Of a DNA stretch of 64,000 nucleotides, positions 41,341 through 51,824 are shown piece by piece. The notes beneath the pieces were generated by a model, which saw nothing but the letters and a program-made list of their open reading frames with translations, searched no databases and was not told the origin of the DNA. Origin of the DNA: Pontimonas sp. (GTDB taxonomy: Bacteria > Actinomycetota > Actinomycetes > Actinomycetales > Microbacteriaceae); the NCBI GenBank assembly GCA_018402295.1, contig JAGYJI010000006.1, positions 62,001 to 126,000 on the forward strand. The letters are read 5' to 3'. Position 1 is the stretch's first letter, and each line of letters starts with the position of its first letter. Position numbers and translations under genes: made by a program.

Positions 41341-41772
41341 ATGGCTGATCAGAAAAAGAACACCTCTGCCTTCACGGATGCGGAACGCGAGGCGATGAGG
41401 GAGCGCGCCCGAGAGGCGCGCGAGTTCAAGAAACTCTCCGGCGAGGAACAGGTGGCCCGCAAAATCGCGGAGATGACCCCAGCTGAGAGAAAGATTGCGA
41501 AAGCCATCCATGCGCTGGTGATGGGGATTTCACCCAAAATCACGACCAAGACTTGGTACGGAATGCCGGCCTACTACTTAGGCAACACAGTCATCTGCTT
41601 TTTTCAGGCGGGCAGCAAATTCGAGAGTAGATACTCCACGTTTGGATTTCAGGATGGAGCAAACCTTGATGATGGCGCCTTCTGGCCTACATCCTTTGCC
41701 ATCCTCGAGATGAACGATTCCGTAGAAAAGATGATTACCCAGCTGGTCAGGAAGGCAACGGCCTCAGAATAA
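41341..41772 (+). CDS. DUF1801/iron-chaperone-like protein
   Basis: IHALVMGISPKITTKTWYGMPAYYLGNTVICFFQAGSKFESRYSTFGFQDGA. Confidence 0.7.
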   Translation: MADQKKNTSAFTDAEREAMRERAREAREFKKLSGEEQVARKIAEMTPAERKIAKAIHALVMGISPKITTKTWYGMPAYYLGNTVICFFQAGSKFESRYSTFGFQDGANLDDGAFWPTSFAILEMNDSVEKMITQLVRKATASE

Positions 41773-41823
41773 GCCGCTGACGCTCATCGAAATGGAGCGA
41801 AAGAGGCGTAAGGTGAGCACATC

Positions 41824-42288
41824 ATGGCGCGATCACCGAAAAGTGTTGTTCCCAACAAGTGGGCTGAAGGCATGGAAGATATCTTCCATGTCGTCTTAGG
41901 TGTGTTCCTCTTCGGCATTGCCGTTGCTGCGCTGATTTTCAGTGTGATTCGAGTCTTCACGACCTGGCCGTTCTTCCCTGATGGCATGATTCAGGCGATC
42001 AACGACATCTTGTTCATCATCATCATTTTGGAAATCCTCCGCACCGTGATCGCCCGATACACCGACGGTGTCTTCCAACTCCAGAACTTCCTCATCATCG
42101 GCATCATCGCCGCCGTTCGACACATCCTGACTGTGGGAGCGTCCATGACCTTGGGTTCGGAAAAGCCCCGCGAAAGCTTCGATCGGGCGGTCATCGAGCT
42201 GGGAATCAGCTCCGCCATCGTCGTGGCACTGGTGTTTGCAATATTCCTCTCCAAAGCAACTGACGCTGCTGTCTCGTCCAAGAAGTAG
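41824..42288 (+). CDS. PsiE-like phosphate-starvation-inducible family membrane protein
   Basis: Four TM helices; LFIIIILEILRTVIARYTDGVFQLQNFLIIGIIAAVRHILTVGA. Confidence 0.75.
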   Translation: MARSPKSVVPNKWAEGMEDIFHVVLGVFLFGIAVAALIFSVIRVFTTWPFFPDGMIQAINDILFIIIILEILRTVIARYTDGVFQLQNFLIIGIIAAVRHILTVGASMTLGSEKPRESFDRAVIELGISSAIVVALVFAIFLSKATDAAVSSKK

Positions 42289-42405
42289 TGAACCTGGGGA
42301 TAAAACCTCCCAACTTGCCGTTAACTGGAGATAGCCCACAGTTCTGTCATGTCGGTGGGTTAGCCTTAGCCGCACGTTCAGAGCCCAAACAAAGGACACA
42401 AACCC

Positions 42406-42783
42406 ATGAATGAAAAAGACCTCGTCGAGACCTGGAACGATATGCGCAAGCAAATCATTCAGGCTCAGTTCCAGTCTGTTATTGCCCTCTCCGTCGTCAC
42501 AGTTCTCTCTGTGATGGGGTACTTCTCCGGTGTGAGCACCACTGTCGCACTTCTCGCGCTCGCGTTCCTCGTGACCGTGGGATCCCTCGGAGTCCTCAAC
42601 CAGTTCGCGATTATCCGGGAAGCCAAAGCTCTCGTCGAAGACCTCAAAGGCCACTCAGCTCAGGGTGCCATGGGCAAGACGATCTCCGGCAGCGGAAGCT
42701 ACCTGACCCTGACTCAGGGTCTGATGGCGGTTTTCAGCATCGCACTCGTCGTGCTGTTTGCCCTCGTAGCACTGTCTCTCTAA
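42406..42783 (+). CDS. Hypothetical membrane protein
   Basis: Three TM segments; no family recognised. Confidence 0.5.
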   Translation: MNEKDLVETWNDMRKQIIQAQFQSVIALSVVTVLSVMGYFSGVSTTVALLALAFLVTVGSLGVLNQFAIIREAKALVEDLKGHSAQGAMGKTISGSGSYLTLTQGLMAVFSIALVVLFALVALSL

Positions 42784-42805
42784 GACAAGAGCGAGTCCCC
42801 GTGAG

Positions 42806-42894
42806 CGGAGACGGAGGGATTTGAACCCTCGGTCCCCTTGCGGGGACTCCACCTTAGCAGGGTGGTGCACTCGGCCGGACTATGCGACGTCTCC
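42806..42894 (-). tRNA. tRNA-Ser (anticodon GCT)
   Basis: Reverse complement GGAGACGTCGCATAGTCCGGCCGAGTGCACCACCCTGCTAAGGTGGAGTCCCCGCAAGGGGACCGAGGGTTCAAATCCCTCCGTCTCCG with long variable arm. Confidence 0.95.
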
Positions 42895-42942
42895 TGGATG
42901 AAGCGGGCTTCATCACTCGCCCAACTATAGCGAGGTCACCTC

Positions 42943-44154
42943 TTAGCGAGGAACCGCGCAGGTTTCGTCCCCCGCGGTCTGACCCACCAAACCATCCAGC
43001 TCTTCCGCACTGGAAACTCCTGATTCGCCTAAGGACTCTGCGTCTGTCGAACCAAAGCCCAGGGATCCCTCTCCCACGGTGAAAGGCTCATCAGCCAGCA
43101 AGCGCTTCACCACTTCAGCGGCAAGGCCTTGATTCGGGATTACTCGACCGGCATACAGCTCAGGGTCCGCATCCAGCACCGGATACTGGATGAAGAGAAT
43201 GTTCTCATTCGGGATCCCTCGGAGCGCTCTCGCCATTGCCACCATCACATCGAGGCTTCCGAGGCTCGTGGAGAGCACCATCGTGTCAGCCGCAACCCGA
43301 GCAATGCCATAGAGCCTGCCTATGTCGTTGAGAACACCATCTTGCTGCAGGGTTCGCACCAGTGCTGCCATGTACACCTGCTGGGAGGAAATGCGGGACA
43401 GGTCACTGCCATCCCCCACGCCTTTGCGCGTGCGGAGGAACGCGAGCGCTTGTCCCCCCTCGAGGGTGTGATAACCGGCTTCCGGCAGGTTCACTCCTGA
43501 CCACGGGTCAACCAGTGGTGCACTCACACAGACTTCCACGCCACCTACCGCAGTGGAGAGTTGCGCAACCCCGGTAAAGGTCATGAGGCCTGCGTAGCCA
43601 ATCTCGAGTCCCGTGAGTTCCTCGATTGTCAGTGCAACACAGGGAAGGCCTCCAATCCCCATGGTGGTGTTGAGTGGCTGCATCTTTCTCGGAGCAGATT
43701 CGGTTCCATCGTCTTGGGGACACGCAGGAACATCGAGGAGGAGGTCCCGGGGAAAACTGATCACCACAGCGCGTTCGTGGTTTTCGGAGACGTGAACCAG
43801 AAGGTTCACGTCGTTGAGCTCTGAATCCACAAACTCAAACTGGTCTCCCTGACCCACGCGGGTGTCAGAACCCACCACCAACACGTTGAATCCACCTTCG
43901 ATTTCACCAATGGTGGGAAGTATCGGGTTGGGTGCTCCGGGCAGCTCCACCGTGATGAGGCTGGACTGCAGGTTCTGGACTGTAAGACCGAGCACTGTTC
44001 CTATGCTCACCACCAGGACAGCGATGACACCCAACGCGAGAGAGGTAACAAGCTGCCAACCACCCACACGCTTCTGAGTTGCGTGCAGGGGCTGCGGATA
44101 CTCATCCGAGGCGCTATAGAGTTCGGGCGCAGCCGGCTTGGCTGTGTTAGCCAC
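42943..44154 (-). CDS. LytR-CpsA-Psr (LCP) family protein
   Basis: NVLVVGSDTR, VISFPRDLLLDVP, GYAGLMTFTGVAQLSTAVGGVEVCV, LEGGQALAFLRTRKG; GTG start at 44154. Confidence 0.9.
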   Translation of the reverse strand: MANTAKPAAPELYSASDEYPQPLHATQKRVGGWQLVTSLALGVIAVLVVSIGTVLGLTVQNLQSSLITVELPGAPNPILPTIGEIEGGFNVLVVGSDTRVGQGDQFEFVDSELNDVNLLVHVSENHERAVVISFPRDLLLDVPACPQDDGTESAPRKMQPLNTTMGIGGLPCVALTIEELTGLEIGYAGLMTFTGVAQLSTAVGGVEVCVSAPLVDPWSGVNLPEAGYHTLEGGQALAFLRTRKGVGDGSDLSRISSQQVYMAALVRTLQQDGVLNDIGRLYGIARVAADTMVLSTSLGSLDVMVAMARALRGIPNENILFIQYPVLDADPELYAGRVIPNQGLAAEVVKRLLADEPFTVGEGSLGFGSTDAESLGESGVSSAEELDGLVGQTAGDETCAVPR

Positions 44155-44193
44155 GGGCTCCCCCGATCCTTTGCTCTCTCGATGTGTGCCTGG

Positions 44194-44278
44194 CGGAGGG
44201 CGTGGGATTCGAACCCACGAGACATTTCTGCCCACTAGTTTTCAAGACTAGCTCCATCGGCCGCTCGGACAGCCCTCC
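44194..44278 (-). tRNA. tRNA-Ser (anticodon TGA)
   Basis: Reverse complement GGAGGGCTGTCCGAGCGGCCGATGGAGCTAGTCTTGAAAACTAGTGGGCAGAAATGTCTCGTGGGTTCGAATCCCACGCCCTCCG. Confidence 0.95.
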
Positions 44279-44309
44279 GCAGACGATTCTAGAACACAAG
44301 CCTTATGGG

Positions 44310-45134
44310 CTAGGTGGTCAAGGAGTTGAGCGCAGTCGCCACCCCATCGCCGAGGAAATCCTCGGTGATGTCGGTGGCATGAATGCGCACCTCTTCGGGT
44401 GCCTGGCCCATGGCCACGGCACGGCCTTTCTTGGCCGCCCACTGGAGCATTTCGATGTCGTTCCTGCCGTCACCAATCACCATGACGCGATCCATCGGGA
44501 TCTCCAGCTCGGTGCGAACCCGCTCCAAAGCCGTTGACTTGTTGACTCCTTCGGGAGCAATATCGAGCCACGCGGTCCACCCCACGGTGTAACTGACTTG
44601 GTGGAGACCCATATCTTCCACGACCTTCAGGAAGTCATCAATTTCGTGGCCGGGAGAAATGACCACGACACGAACCGCGGAGGTGGAGAGCAACTCTTCG
44701 AAGGTGACCTTCTCGCTCATCGCATCCAAAGCCCCCTCGGGGAACCAATCGGTGTAACGATAGAGACCTGTCTCGTCTTCGACCGCATAGTGCGCTTGGG
44801 GCAGGCGGGCTTTGATGCGAATCAGAACCTCAGTGGAGTCAAAGCGCTCGACGTGAAACCGTCGATACGCCGAGGGTGCTCCCGGATCACGCTTCAGCGT
44901 GATCGCTCCATTGGAGCAGACCACGAACTCGGGAACGATGTTGAGTCGCTCCAGGATCGGCAGTGTCATCGACACAGATCGGCCAGTGGCGAGTGTTACC
45001 TCGTGGCCAGCATCCCTCGCCCGTTGCACCGCAATGATGACCTGATCGGAGAGGTGGCCATCCTCGTGAAGAACAGTTCCATCAATGTCGAGGGCAATGA
45101 GCCACGGCTTAGAAGTTGTTGTCATCTCACCCAC
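44310..45134 (-). CDS. HAD family hydrolase (Cof type)
   Basis: WLIALDIDGTVLHEDG; VMVIGDGRNDIEMLQWA. Confidence 0.9.
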   Translation of the reverse strand: MGEMTTTSKPWLIALDIDGTVLHEDGHLSDQVIIAVQRARDAGHEVTLATGRSVSMTLPILERLNIVPEFVVCSNGAITLKRDPGAPSAYRRFHVERFDSTEVLIRIKARLPQAHYAVEDETGLYRYTDWFPEGALDAMSEKVTFEELLSTSAVRVVVISPGHEIDDFLKVVEDMGLHQVSYTVGWTAWLDIAPEGVNKSTALERVRTELEIPMDRVMVIGDGRNDIEMLQWAAKKGRAVAMGQAPEEVRIHATDITEDFLGDGVATALNSLTT

Positions 45135-45152
45135 AGTTGTATCAGGAGCACT

Positions 45153-46419
45153 CTAGGAAGCGCTGATAACGCTGAGCCCACCCATGAAACTCTGCAACAC
45201 GTCGGGAACCAGAACGGAACCATCAGGTTGCTGGTGAGTTTCTAACAGGGCAACAAGCCACCTCGTGGTCGCCAGCGTTCCATTGAGTGTGGCGACCGGT
45301 TCTGTGGAGGCATCCTTCTCGGGCCGGTGTCGAATATTGAGTCTCCGGGACTGGAAGGTGGTGCAGTTTGAGGTCGAGGTGAGCTCGCGATAGGCGGATT
45401 GGCTCGGAATCCAGGCCTCCACGTCATACTTCCGGGCAGCACTGGTGCCGAGATCTCCCGCAGCAACATCGATCACCCGGTACGCGAGTCCCAGTGACTG
45501 GAGCATCTGCTCCTGCCAGGACACCAAGCGTTCGTGTTCGGCTTCCGCGTCCGCGGGATCGATGTAGCTAAACATCTCCAGTTTCTGGAACTGGTGGACT
45601 CGAATGATGCCCCTGGTGTCTTTTCCATAGGAGCCAGCTTCACGCCGATAACAGGTGGAGAGTCCCACATAGCGAAGCGGTCCGTTACTCAGGTCAATAA
45701 TTTCGTCGCTGTGGTAACCGGCAAGCGCCACCTCACTGGTGCCCGTCAAATACAGGTCGTCCTCACCCAGGTGATACACCTCAGCAGAGTGCTCGCCTAA
45801 GAACCCTGTGCCCTGCATGATCTCGGGCTTCACCAAGGTCGGTGGGATCAAGGGAACAAATCCGTTCTCCAGTGCGACCTTCATGCCCAACTGCATGAGC
45901 GCCATTTCCATGAGCGCCCCAGCGCCTTTGAGGAAATAGAAGCGTGAGCCCGAGACTTTGACACCTCGTTCCATATCGAGAATGTCGAGGGCTTCACCCA
46001 ATTCCTGGTGATCTCGTGCCTCACCGGCGAAGGTGGGAATAGTTCCCACCTCTCGCAGTGTCGCAAAGTTCTCTTCCCCACCGGCGGGAACACCCTCCAG
46101 GACGAGGTTCGGCAGAGCGCCCAACGCTGCTCGAGGCCGCTTCTTCTGCCTCCGTGACCCGAGCTGACGCTTCCTTCACCTGAGTGGAGAGCTCCTTCAC
46201 CGTGGCGAGCAGGGCCTCTTTCTCCGCCCCTGACGCCTTCGCCACGTCCTTGCCGATGACGTTTTGCTCCGCTCGGAGCTTTTCGAACTCGGAAATCGCC
46301 TCACGACGAGCCGCATCTGCCTGCAGAGCCGTGTCGACCAGTGATTCCTTCGCACCTCTGGTGCGAAGCGACGCCTTGATGACATCGGGAGAATCGCGCA
46401 GAAGTTGGGGGTCAATCAC
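45153..46419 (-). CDS. serS: Seryl-tRNA synthetase (apparent frameshift near 46120)
   Basis: [53 protein letters not shown]; second frame [65 protein letters not shown]. Confidence 0.95.
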
Positions 46420-46437
46420 CCCTCTAGTCTGTCACGC

Positions 46438-47376
46438 TCACTCGCTGGAGCCGGTGCGCAAACCCTCAAGCCATGCCCTGGCATCCACGAACGCCGCGTC
46501 ACTGTTTTGGGGCGACACCTCGGGTGTGTGTCCATTCGCCCGAGGGTAGGAACCCAGGAAGATGACGTTGGGGCTGAACCTGCGCAAACCCAACAGCGCG
46601 TCCGCCACTCGCTCGTCCTCGATGTGACCATCGAGGTCGATGACGAAGCGGTAGCGACCCATCGCATCCCCAATAGGCCTGGATTCCAGCAAACTCATGT
46701 TGACCCCGCGAGTCGCGAACTGCTCCAACATCTCCAACAGGCGTCCGGGACCGTCATCGGGGAGCTCAGCGATGATGCTGGTTTTGTCCGCACCTGTTCT
46801 GCCTGGTGAAGTCCCGCCTTTTTGCACCAGAACAAAGCGGGTCTGGGCATCAGGATTGTCTCCGATGTTCTCCGCCACGACGTCAACGCCGGCGTGCTGG
46901 GTGATTCCTGGAGGTGCAATCGCTGCATCCGCAACGCCGTCCTCGATGATCGTCTGGGCTGCGTGAACATTCGAGCGAGCGGGAACGTGAGAGTGCTGCG
47001 GAAGATTCTGCTCCAGCCACCCACGACACTGCGCGTACGCAACGGCGTGGGCTGCCACGGTGGTCACGGAGTTCAGGCTGGAGCCAGGCTTCACCGCCAA
47101 CACGAATCTGACCGGCACCATGTATTCGCCGACGATACGAAGCTCGGGCGCTGCCGCCAGAGCATCCTGGGTGGCGCTCACGCCACCCTCGATGCTGTTT
47201 TCGATAGCAATCATCGCGAAGTCGCTGCGACCGGAAAGAACGTCGTCGAGGGCTTCGCCCACGTTGTGGACGCTGGACCACTCCTGGTCTTTGGCAGCCA
47301 AAACCTGCCCCAGGGCCTCCCACGTGAAAGTGCCGACGGGGCCTAGGTAGCTATAGCGCTTGGTTCCAGATGCCAC
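46438..47376 (-). CDS. pheA: Prephenate dehydratase
   Basis: YLGPVGTFTWEAL, FAMIAIENSIEGGVSATQDAL, TSIIAELPDDGPGRLLEMLEQFATRGVNMSLLESRP. Confidence 0.93.
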   Translation of the reverse strand: MASGTKRYSYLGPVGTFTWEALGQVLAAKDQEWSSVHNVGEALDDVLSGRSDFAMIAIENSIEGGVSATQDALAAAPELRIVGEYMVPVRFVLAVKPGSSLNSVTTVAAHAVAYAQCRGWLEQNLPQHSHVPARSNVHAAQTIIEDGVADAAIAPPGITQHAGVDVVAENIGDNPDAQTRFVLVQKGGTSPGRTGADKTSIIAELPDDGPGRLLEMLEQFATRGVNMSLLESRPIGDAMGRYRFVIDLDGHIEDERVADALLGLRRFSPNVIFLGSYPRANGHTPEVSPQNSDAAFVDARAWLEGLRTGSSE

Positions 47377-47457
47377 CGTAAGAGTCTAGTGAGCACCAGG
47401 AATTCTGCACATGCGCCCGGGTGGCAGACTGGAGGATGACGACGTGAGGAGGCACCG

Positions 47458-48638
47458 ATGAGTGGGCACCGCTTTGATGACATCACCGTGGAGAGCTTGA
47501 TCGAGACCGGGAGCATGAAGTGGACCCGGATGCCTGGTCACTTAGCTGCGTTTGTCGCCGAGATGGACTTTGGCACTGCGCCCGCCGTCACACGCTCTCT
47601 TCAAGACTCGACCGACAAAGCTCTCTGGGGTTATCTGCCCCCGCCGTCACCAGGGACATGTCCGAGGCAACCTCCGAGTTTCTCGAGGCCCGCTACTCCT
47701 GGAAGGTTCCACCCACCAGGATTTATCCGACCGCCGATGTTCTGAGCGCCTATGACGTTGTCCTGGAGCGCTTTACAACTCCAGGCTCCGCCGTCATCTT
47801 GCCCACACCGGCGTACATGCCTTTTTGACCCTCACCCCGCTTCGAGGTCGAGAGATCATCCAGGTCCCGATGATCACAGGGGATGGCGGTCGTCTCGAGA
47901 TGGATCTCGAGGGAATAGCCCAGGCTTTCGACCAGGGTGCAGAGCTCATGATTCTCTGCAACCCCCACAACCCCCTGGGTCGGGTATACACCGAGGGGGA
48001 ACTTCTGGGCTTGGCAGAGGTGGTGGATGCCAAGGGTGGTGTGGTGTTCTCCGATGAGATTCACGCACCCATCACGTTTGATGACCACGCCCACATCCCC
48101 TACGCGTCGCTGAATGACACCACCGCAGCCCACACCCTGACCGCCACCTCGGCCTCCAAAGCGTGGAACATCCCAGGGCTCAAGTGCGCGCAGCTGATTG
48201 TGTCCGAATGATGACCACCAGGCAGCGATGAAAGACATCTCCTTCATCGTCTCCCACGGTGCGGCAACACCCGGTGTTGCCGCCAACACCGCCGCGTATC
48301 GCGACGGTGGGGAGTGGTTAGAGGATGTCCTTCGCTATATCGACGGCAACCGGACCCTCCTGAGTGAGCTTTTGGCCACGCACCTCCCCGAGGTGACCTA
48401 CCGGGAACCCGAGGGCACCTACATCGCCTGGCTCGATGCCAGAGGCCTGCCGGACATCACGGGGGATCGCTCCTGGGCGCAGTTCTTCTCCGACGAAGCC
48501 ACAGTGGGCCTCACCGATGGGGCGCTCTGTGGTGAGGCGGGGGTTGACCACCTTCGCCTGATGCTCTCCACCCCGCATCACATCCTCGAGAAGATTGTGA
48601 TCGCCATGGCGGAGGCCGTAAGAAAGCACGAGAGCTAA
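47458..48638 (+). CDS. MalY/PatB family PLP aminotransferase / C-S lyase (apparent frameshifts at 47638-47642, 47822-47826 and near 48207)
   Basis: VAEMDFGTAPAV, LPTPAYMPF, LCNPHNPLGRVYTEGEL, FSDEIHAPITFDDHAHIPY, TSASKAWNIPGLKCAQLI in successive frames. Confidence 0.9.
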
Positions 48639-48641
48639 CCT

Positions 48642-48924
48642 GTGGGCATGGACATCACACACGAACCAGACGCTAACCGCTACGTCCTCTCCGAGGGTGG
48701 CGAGTTCCTCGGCGAGGTCGAATACCAAGTCCAGGGCACCACGCTGTTGCTGGTGCGCGCTGAGGTGCCAATCAGACAAACGCGGCCAAGGCTTGGGTAT
48801 CCCCCTCACCAAAGGAACCCTGGAGGCCATTCGGGCTGAGGGAACCTACACAGTCACCCCGATCTGCCCCTACATCGCGAAATACATGATGAAGAACTCG
48901 GAGTTTGACGACCTCAAGGCCTAG
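48642..48924 (+). CDS. GNAT-like N-acetyltransferase, YjdJ type (apparent frameshift near 48772)
   Basis: EGGEFLGEVEYQVQGTTLLLVRAEVP, then GQGLGIPLTKGTLEAIRAEGTYTVTPICPYIAKYM. Confidence 0.75.
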
Positions 48925-49716
48925 GGCTTGCGTCGAGGCAGACACGACGGGTCGTGGTGGGTGTCCCACCTGCTCGATGTCAACATCGACCCCATAGACG
49001 TCACTCACCCGGTCTGCCACGATGACCTCTTCGGGTGAGCCGGTGGCCGCCAGTCGGCCCTCCACCACCATGGCCACCCGATCGGCATATCCGGCAGCCA
49101 CGGACAGGTCGTGCACGACCACCACGACGCCTCTGCCCTGATCGGCAAGACCCCGGATGGTCCCCATCACGGACTCCTGGTGTTTCAAATCCAGTGCGGC
49201 GGTGGGCTCATCCAACAACACCAGCGGTGTCCTCTGAGCGAGCACGCGAGCGAGCGACACTCTCGCTCGCTCACCACCGGAAAGCTGGTTGAATCGCCTT
49301 TCACTCAGGTGCCCCACGTCCGCGAGGCGGAGGGCTTCCTCGATAGCCTCGTCGTCTTCCGAAATCTGGGGTGTTCTCGCCCACGGGGCTCGCCCCATTT
49401 CCACAATCTCCCAGACACTAAAGGGAAAGGAGACCTGGTTGGCCTGCATCAACACGGACCGAAGCCTTGATGCCTCATCGGGTCGATACTTCGTGACGTC
49501 TCTGCTCCCCAGCAGGGCTGTTCCGCTGGTGGCATGAACATCGCCTGCGAGCAGCGACAGGATGGAGGATTTTCCCGCGCCATTGGGGCCCACCAGAGCA
49601 AGCACCTCACCGGGGAACACATCCAGGGAGACGGTTTTCACGATGGCTCGACCATCCATGACCAGTCCGACGGACTCCAGGCGAGCCAGCGGTGTCACAT
49701 CACTCATCACGCCCAC
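48921..49716 (-). CDS. hmuV: Heme/siderophore ABC transporter ATP-binding protein (HmuV-like)
   Basis: LVGPNGAGKSSILSLLAGD, LSGGERARVSLARVLAQRTPLVLLDEPTAALDLKHQE; one added base near 48932 gives a natural end RPVVSASRRKP-stop. Confidence 0.87.
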
Positions 49717-50786
49717 CCCCCGCTGCGTCGTCTCTGCTGGTAGAGCAGACCGAAGAAGAAAGGCCCACCCACCAGAGCGGTCAACATTCCAATGGGTAAA
49801 TCAGCCCCGGACACCAGGGTCCTCGTCATCAGGTCCGCAATGGCCAGCAATGCCCCACCGCCCACAGCGCTCGCCACCAGCAAACCGCGGTGGGCGGGAC
49901 CCAACGCCATCCGAATGATGTGGGGGACCACAAGACCCACGAAGGCAATGATTCCCGCAAACGCGACAGCCACACCGGTCAGCAGTGCCACCAGCACAAT
50001 CGAGATGATGCGGAGCTGTTCCACGTCGACGCCTAAGTGCCGAGCGTTTCTCTCGCCCAAGGACAACAGGTCCAACTTCGAGGCCAGCAACACGGCGAGG
50101 ATGGTGCCAAGAATCAGCACCGGCAACACAATGAGCACCTCAGACCACACCGACCCAGCCAGGGATCCCAACTGCCAAAACACAATCTGCTCACGGCTAG
50201 CGGTGTCGGCGAGGAACAGCACAAAGGCGAGGCCCGCTTGCGCGAAAGCGTTGATCGCAATACCGGTCAACAGCAGGGTGACCACTTCGGTTCGACCCCC
50301 AGCCCTGGCCACCGCATAAACCAGGAGCGTTGCACCCAGCCCACCGAGGAAAGCCAAGAGCGCAACCCCGCCACCCCCGGCGGCAATACCGAACACGATG
50401 GCCGTGGAGGCACCGAGTGCCGCGCCGGCAGAAACTCCCACCACGCCGGGTTCCGCGAGCGGGTTTCCAAAGACGGCCTGCATCAAAGCGCCGGCAACGG
50501 CAAGCGCCGCCCCCACCGCGAGCGCCATGACAATCCTGGGGAATCGCACGACCTCCAGGGTTGCCTCGACGACCGGGTCGAGGGGCGCCCAGGCTGTGGT
50601 GATGCCCATCCATTTCAGGAGTGCGCCGATGACCTCGGTGACACTAATCGAGAGCTGCCCCACGACCGCGGAGACCATCACTGCGGCAATCAGGATGGCG
50701 ACGAGAGCGCTCGAGAGAATGACAGTGCGCACGCGCACGCGTCGACGACTCGATTCAGGCTCGCTCACGGGACTCGGTGGAACCAT
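49707..50786 (-). CDS. hmuU: FecCD family ABC transporter permease (HmuU-like)
   Basis: RFPRIVMALAVGAALAVAGALMQAVFGNPLAEPGVVGVSAGAALGA; GLVVPHIIRMALGPAHRGLL. Confidence 0.9.
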   Translation of the reverse strand: MVPPSPVSEPESSRRRVRVRTVILSSALVAILIAAVMVSAVVGQLSISVTEVIGALLKWMGITTAWAPLDPVVEATLEVVRFPRIVMALAVGAALAVAGALMQAVFGNPLAEPGVVGVSAGAALGASTAIVFGIAAGGGGVALLAFLGGLGATLLVYAVARAGGRTEVVTLLLTGIAINAFAQAGLAFVLFLADTASREQIVFWQLGSLAGSVWSEVLIVLPVLILGTILAVLLASKLDLLSLGERNARHLGVDVEQLRIISIVLVALLTGVAVAFAGIIAFVGLVVPHIIRMALGPAHRGLLVASAVGGGALLAIADLMTRTLVSGADLPIGMLTALVGGPFFFGLLYQQRRRSGGWA

Positions 50787-51815
50787 TCAGGTGTTGCAAA
50801 CTTTTCTGTTGCCAGCTCGGTGGCTCGCGCCATTTCCTCCGGTGTGACGGCTCCCGGGGTGAGGCCGTAGGCGGTGGTGAACGAGGTCACCAGGTGGTCC
50901 ACGATCGCCTCGCGGGACAAACCGGTGTGAGATTTGAGCGGGTCCACCCGCTTGTTGGCGCTCTGGACCCCCTTGTCGCTGATTTTCTCGCGACCGATAC
51001 GCAAAACTTCCACCATCCGATCACCATCCATGTCATAGGCCATGGTGACGTGGTGCAAGACAGCGCCACTGCCGAGGCGCTTTTGCGCCGCCCCACCAAT
51101 TTTTCCGGTGGGGCTGGTGATGTCATTAAGTGGTTTGTAGGAGGCGTCGATACCTAAGCCCCGCAGGGACTGCACCACCCAGTCATCGAGGAAGGCGTAG
51201 GAGTCTTGGAAGCTCATCCCGGACACCAACTCGGCGGGGGCATAGAGGGAGTAGGTGATGGCGGTACCCAGCTCCATAAACATTGCACCCCCACCGCTCA
51301 CGCGGCGGACAACCTCGAGGCCATACTTTTCGGCATTCTCGAGATCAACCTCGTTGGTGACGGATTGGAAACTCCCGATCACGACTGCTGGCTTTGCCCA
51401 TTCCCAGAGGCGAAGCGTGGGACCACGTCTGCCGGCACCGACTTCTTCGGCAAGGACCTGATCCAGAGCCATCTGGGTGAGCGGCTCCAGGGGTTCTGGC
51501 GCAATGTATTCCCAGGAGTAGTCGAGGAAGCTCTGTCGCTCCGGTGAGTGCCCGCCTCACCACGATGCCCATGAGCCTCAGCGCTGAACCCCATGAGGAC
51601 CGCGTCGCCGGGAAGCGCGGCGGTTACGGCGTTCGCAATGTCCTCACTGGATGAGGTCGCGGGAAGTCCCACGATGGCTGAGTTGATGGCCTCGAGGGCC
51701 TCGTCTGGTTCGAGGAAAAATCTCCCGCAATCCGGCACACAGAAATACGGTTTGCGTCGACCTCGATATCCGCGACAACGAGCTTTCCGCCCGGAACTTT
51801 GTACTCTGCATGCAC
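50765..51815 (-). CDS. Lipoate-protein ligase family protein with N-terminal LplB-like accessory domain (several apparent frameshifts)
   Basis: N-terminal MHAEYKVPGGKLVVADIEVDANRISVCRIAGDF(F)LEPDEALEAINSAIVGLP; catalytic part VVRRVSGGGAMFMELGTAITYSL, TGKIGGAAQKRLGSGAVLHHVTMAYDMD. Confidence 0.85.
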
Positions 51816-51824
51816 CCCTTAACC

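Noticed and set aside
47458-48638. Programmed ribosomal frameshifting or phase variation in malY and other split genes
   Set aside because: Shifts occur in unrelated genes, at short runs (4-5 nt) without consistent slippery site plus structure, and in essential genes; sequencing error is simpler
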